Assembly (NCBI RefSeq): GCF_014637175.1
Contig: NZ_BMEV01000033.1
Location: 1 to 36,979, forward strand
Reading direction: 5' to 3'
DNA from: Compostibacillus humi
GTDB lineage: Bacteria > Bacillota > Bacilli > Bacillales > Amphibacillaceae
DNA: 36,979 bases
The notes under the pieces were generated by a model. The model was not told where the DNA came from. It saw nothing but the letters and a program-made list of their open reading frames with translations, and did no database searches. A program made the translations under genes and the position numbers. Within the stretch, counting starts at the first letter, position 1; each line of letters starts with the position of its first letter. Below are positions 35,834 to 36,979 of this stretch, piece after piece.

Positions 35834-36385
35834 TTGACAAAAGTAGGCATTATCGTAGGAAGTCTTCGTAAAGATTCCTTTTCAAAACAAGTAGCTAAAA
35901 ACGTAACTCCATTATTTCCGGAAGGTTATGAAACCGAGTTTATCGAAATCGGACATCTTCCGTTATTTAATCAGGATTATGAAGGAGATTTGGGGACTCC
36001 GGAAGTATATACCGATTTCCGCAATAAAATTAAAGGACTGGATGCTGTTTTATTCGTAACTCCTGAATATAACCGCTCCATTCCTGCAGTATTGAAGAAC
36101 GCGCTGGATGTTGCTTCCCGTCCTTACGGCGAAAGCGTATGGAATGGCAAACCGGCAGCGATTATCAGCGTATCTCCTGGTGCTTTAGCCGGCTTTGGCG
36201 CCAACCATCATTTGCGTCAAGTACTTTCTTTCTTAAATATGCCTGTCGTTCAGCAGCCGGAAGCATATATCGGAAGTGTGCATGAATTGCTGGATGAAAG
36301 CGGGAAATTAAATGCCGACACTGTACAATTTTTGCAATCTCTTGTTGATGCATTAGTAGATTTGATTAATAGACATAAAGCTTAA
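35834..36385 (+). CDS. NAD(P)H-dependent FMN reductase
   Basis: A 183-residue flavodoxin-like reductase of the NADPH_FMN_red (ChrR/YieF) family, reducing quinones, azo dyes, nitro compounds or chromate via FMN. The phosphate loop GSLRKDSFSK is at 9-18, TPEYNRSIPAVLKNALD (about 76-92) is the family signature and ISVSPGALAGFGANHHLRQ binds the flavin ring side. The start is TTG 35834, with AAAGGATGAG upstream. It is a single-gene unit between its own promoter and terminator; the palindrome over the promoter predicts induction by an electrophile or oxidant. Confidence 0.9.
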   Translation: MTKVGIIVGSLRKDSFSKQVAKNVTPLFPEGYETEFIEIGHLPLFNQDYEGDLGTPEVYTDFRNKIKGLDAVLFVTPEYNRSIPAVLKNALDVASRPYGESVWNGKPAAIISVSPGALAGFGANHHLRQVLSFLNMPVVQQPEAYIGSVHELLDESGKLNADTVQFLQSLVDALVDLINRHKA

Positions 36386-36401
36386 TAGAATTTGGATAAA
36401 A

Positions 36402-36441
36402 GCTGGCTTCATAAGGATTCCCTTATGAAGCCAGCCTTTTT
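36402..36441 (+). terminator. Terminator of the FMN-reductase gene
   Basis: GCTGGCTTCATAAGG and CCTTATGAAGCCAGC form a perfect fifteen-base stem with a four-base loop, followed by CTTTTT. Confidence 0.95.
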
Positions 36442-36979
36442 CGTTATTGGTTTAGTTCTTTTGTAAATGAGCAAAAATTCGGACTGAATATGGAAGGAAA
36501 ATCCATATTACTCATATATCCGCATTGGCCATTGGAAAAAGTATTCCAACATTCGATTTATTGTCGGCAGGATGAGTGGTATAAGCAGCACAAGCAAAAA
36601 TAGCTATAGGCAGACGTAAAAATTAATTATAAATAGCCACTTGACAGCCGCTGTCAGAAGTGATAAATTATACTTAATTAATAATACTTTATTTCAGTTT
36701 ATTTTTTTACCGAAATATCTTTAATTAATACTAAATGAATTAAAAATATTTTACCTGAATTATTCATACTTCCAATGAAGATTTAATTTGATACCAAATC
36801 CAATGATTTTTTGTTATCTAAACAAGTAAGAGCTGCTAATTTCGATAAATATGATAAATGATAAAGGTGAATGGCAGTAAAATCCTGATTTTGGGCATAC
36901 TACCCCCTTGGTCTTTCATCCTTTTAAAAAAACAGCTATTCAATTGAATTATTCTAGCTTAAGACGTTGAATTCGCTGA
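36442..36979 (+). other. Gene-poor end of the window
   Basis: No recognisable gene lies in these 538 bases. A 37-residue open frame (36490-36603, begins MEGKSILLIYPHWPLEKVFQ) has no good start context and may be a remnant. Downstream of it are a palindrome with promoter-like boxes (36641 onwards) and about 300 AT-rich bases in which I see no coding signal. The gene served by that promoter may begin outside the window. Confidence 0.5.
36641..36669 (+). promoter_or_regulatory. Promoter with overlapping operator-like palindrome
   Basis: A perfect -35 box TTGACA (36641-36646) is followed after 17 bases by TAAATT (36664-36669). TGACAGC (36642-36648) and GCTGTCA (36650-36656) form a perfect palindrome around one base, overlapping the -35 box. 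This is a typical repressor site of the TetR or MarR kind. Its target gene is not visible. Confidence 0.55.

Overview
The window is chromosomal DNA of a low-GC, endospore-forming Bacillaceae member. The evidence is the gene order tRNA-fMet/tRNA-Asp, thiL-tsaE-tsaB-rimI-tsaD, ABC-F (YdiF type), rex, ydiL, groES-groEL, which is close to that of Bacillus subtilis. Strong AGGAGG-type ribosome binding sites, a CIRCE element, a Rex box and a consensus sigma-K promoter agree with this. A genus such as Oceanobacillus or Virgibacillus is possible, but that is a guess.

Region 1 (1-8.6 kb): 3' end of a 23S rRNA with no recognisable 5S gene after it, two tRNAs, then a tight five-gene operon for thiamine phosphate activation, the t6A tRNA modification enzymes and RimI. 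A cluster of DnaA boxes lies between tsaD and a rodA-like SEDS gene. An ABC-F ATPase gene converges on rodA, and rex is divergent from it. Region 2 (8.6-16.5 kb): a CPBP-family protease, groES-groEL with CIRCE, and a complete carbohydrate ABC importer (lipoprotein, two permeases, ATPase).

Region 3 (16.5-21.3 kb): accessory genes with sporulation flavour. A 39-residue basic peptide gene, a JAMM metallopeptidase gene and a coiled-coil protein gene lie on the minus strand. Divergent from them is a Cys-containing protein gene behind a sigma-K promoter, then two small unknown genes and a surface-carbohydrate gene broken by a frameshift in a run of ten T.

Region 4 (21.5-34.6 kb): a twelve-gene glycan cluster, all on the plus strand. 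It encodes PseB-, PseC-, PseF-, PseG- and PseI-like enzymes, i.e. most of a pseudaminic-acid-type nonulosonate pathway, similar in content to the B. subtilis sps spore-polysaccharide genes. It also has two tandem paralogous GT-B-like transferases, a methyltransferase, a pyruvyl transferase, a second SDR enzyme, a PIG-L deacetylase and two formyltransferase modules, one fused to PseG. No PseH acetyltransferase is seen. My reading is that it makes an N-formylated nonulosonate-like sugar for a surface, probably spore-surface, glycan. This is the most likely undescribed system in the window.

Region 5 (34.6-37 kb): remnants of an AraC regulator and a GH3 glycosidase, an FMN-dependent reductase gene under a 57-bp dyad operator, and a final gene-poor stretch with a second operator-like palindrome.
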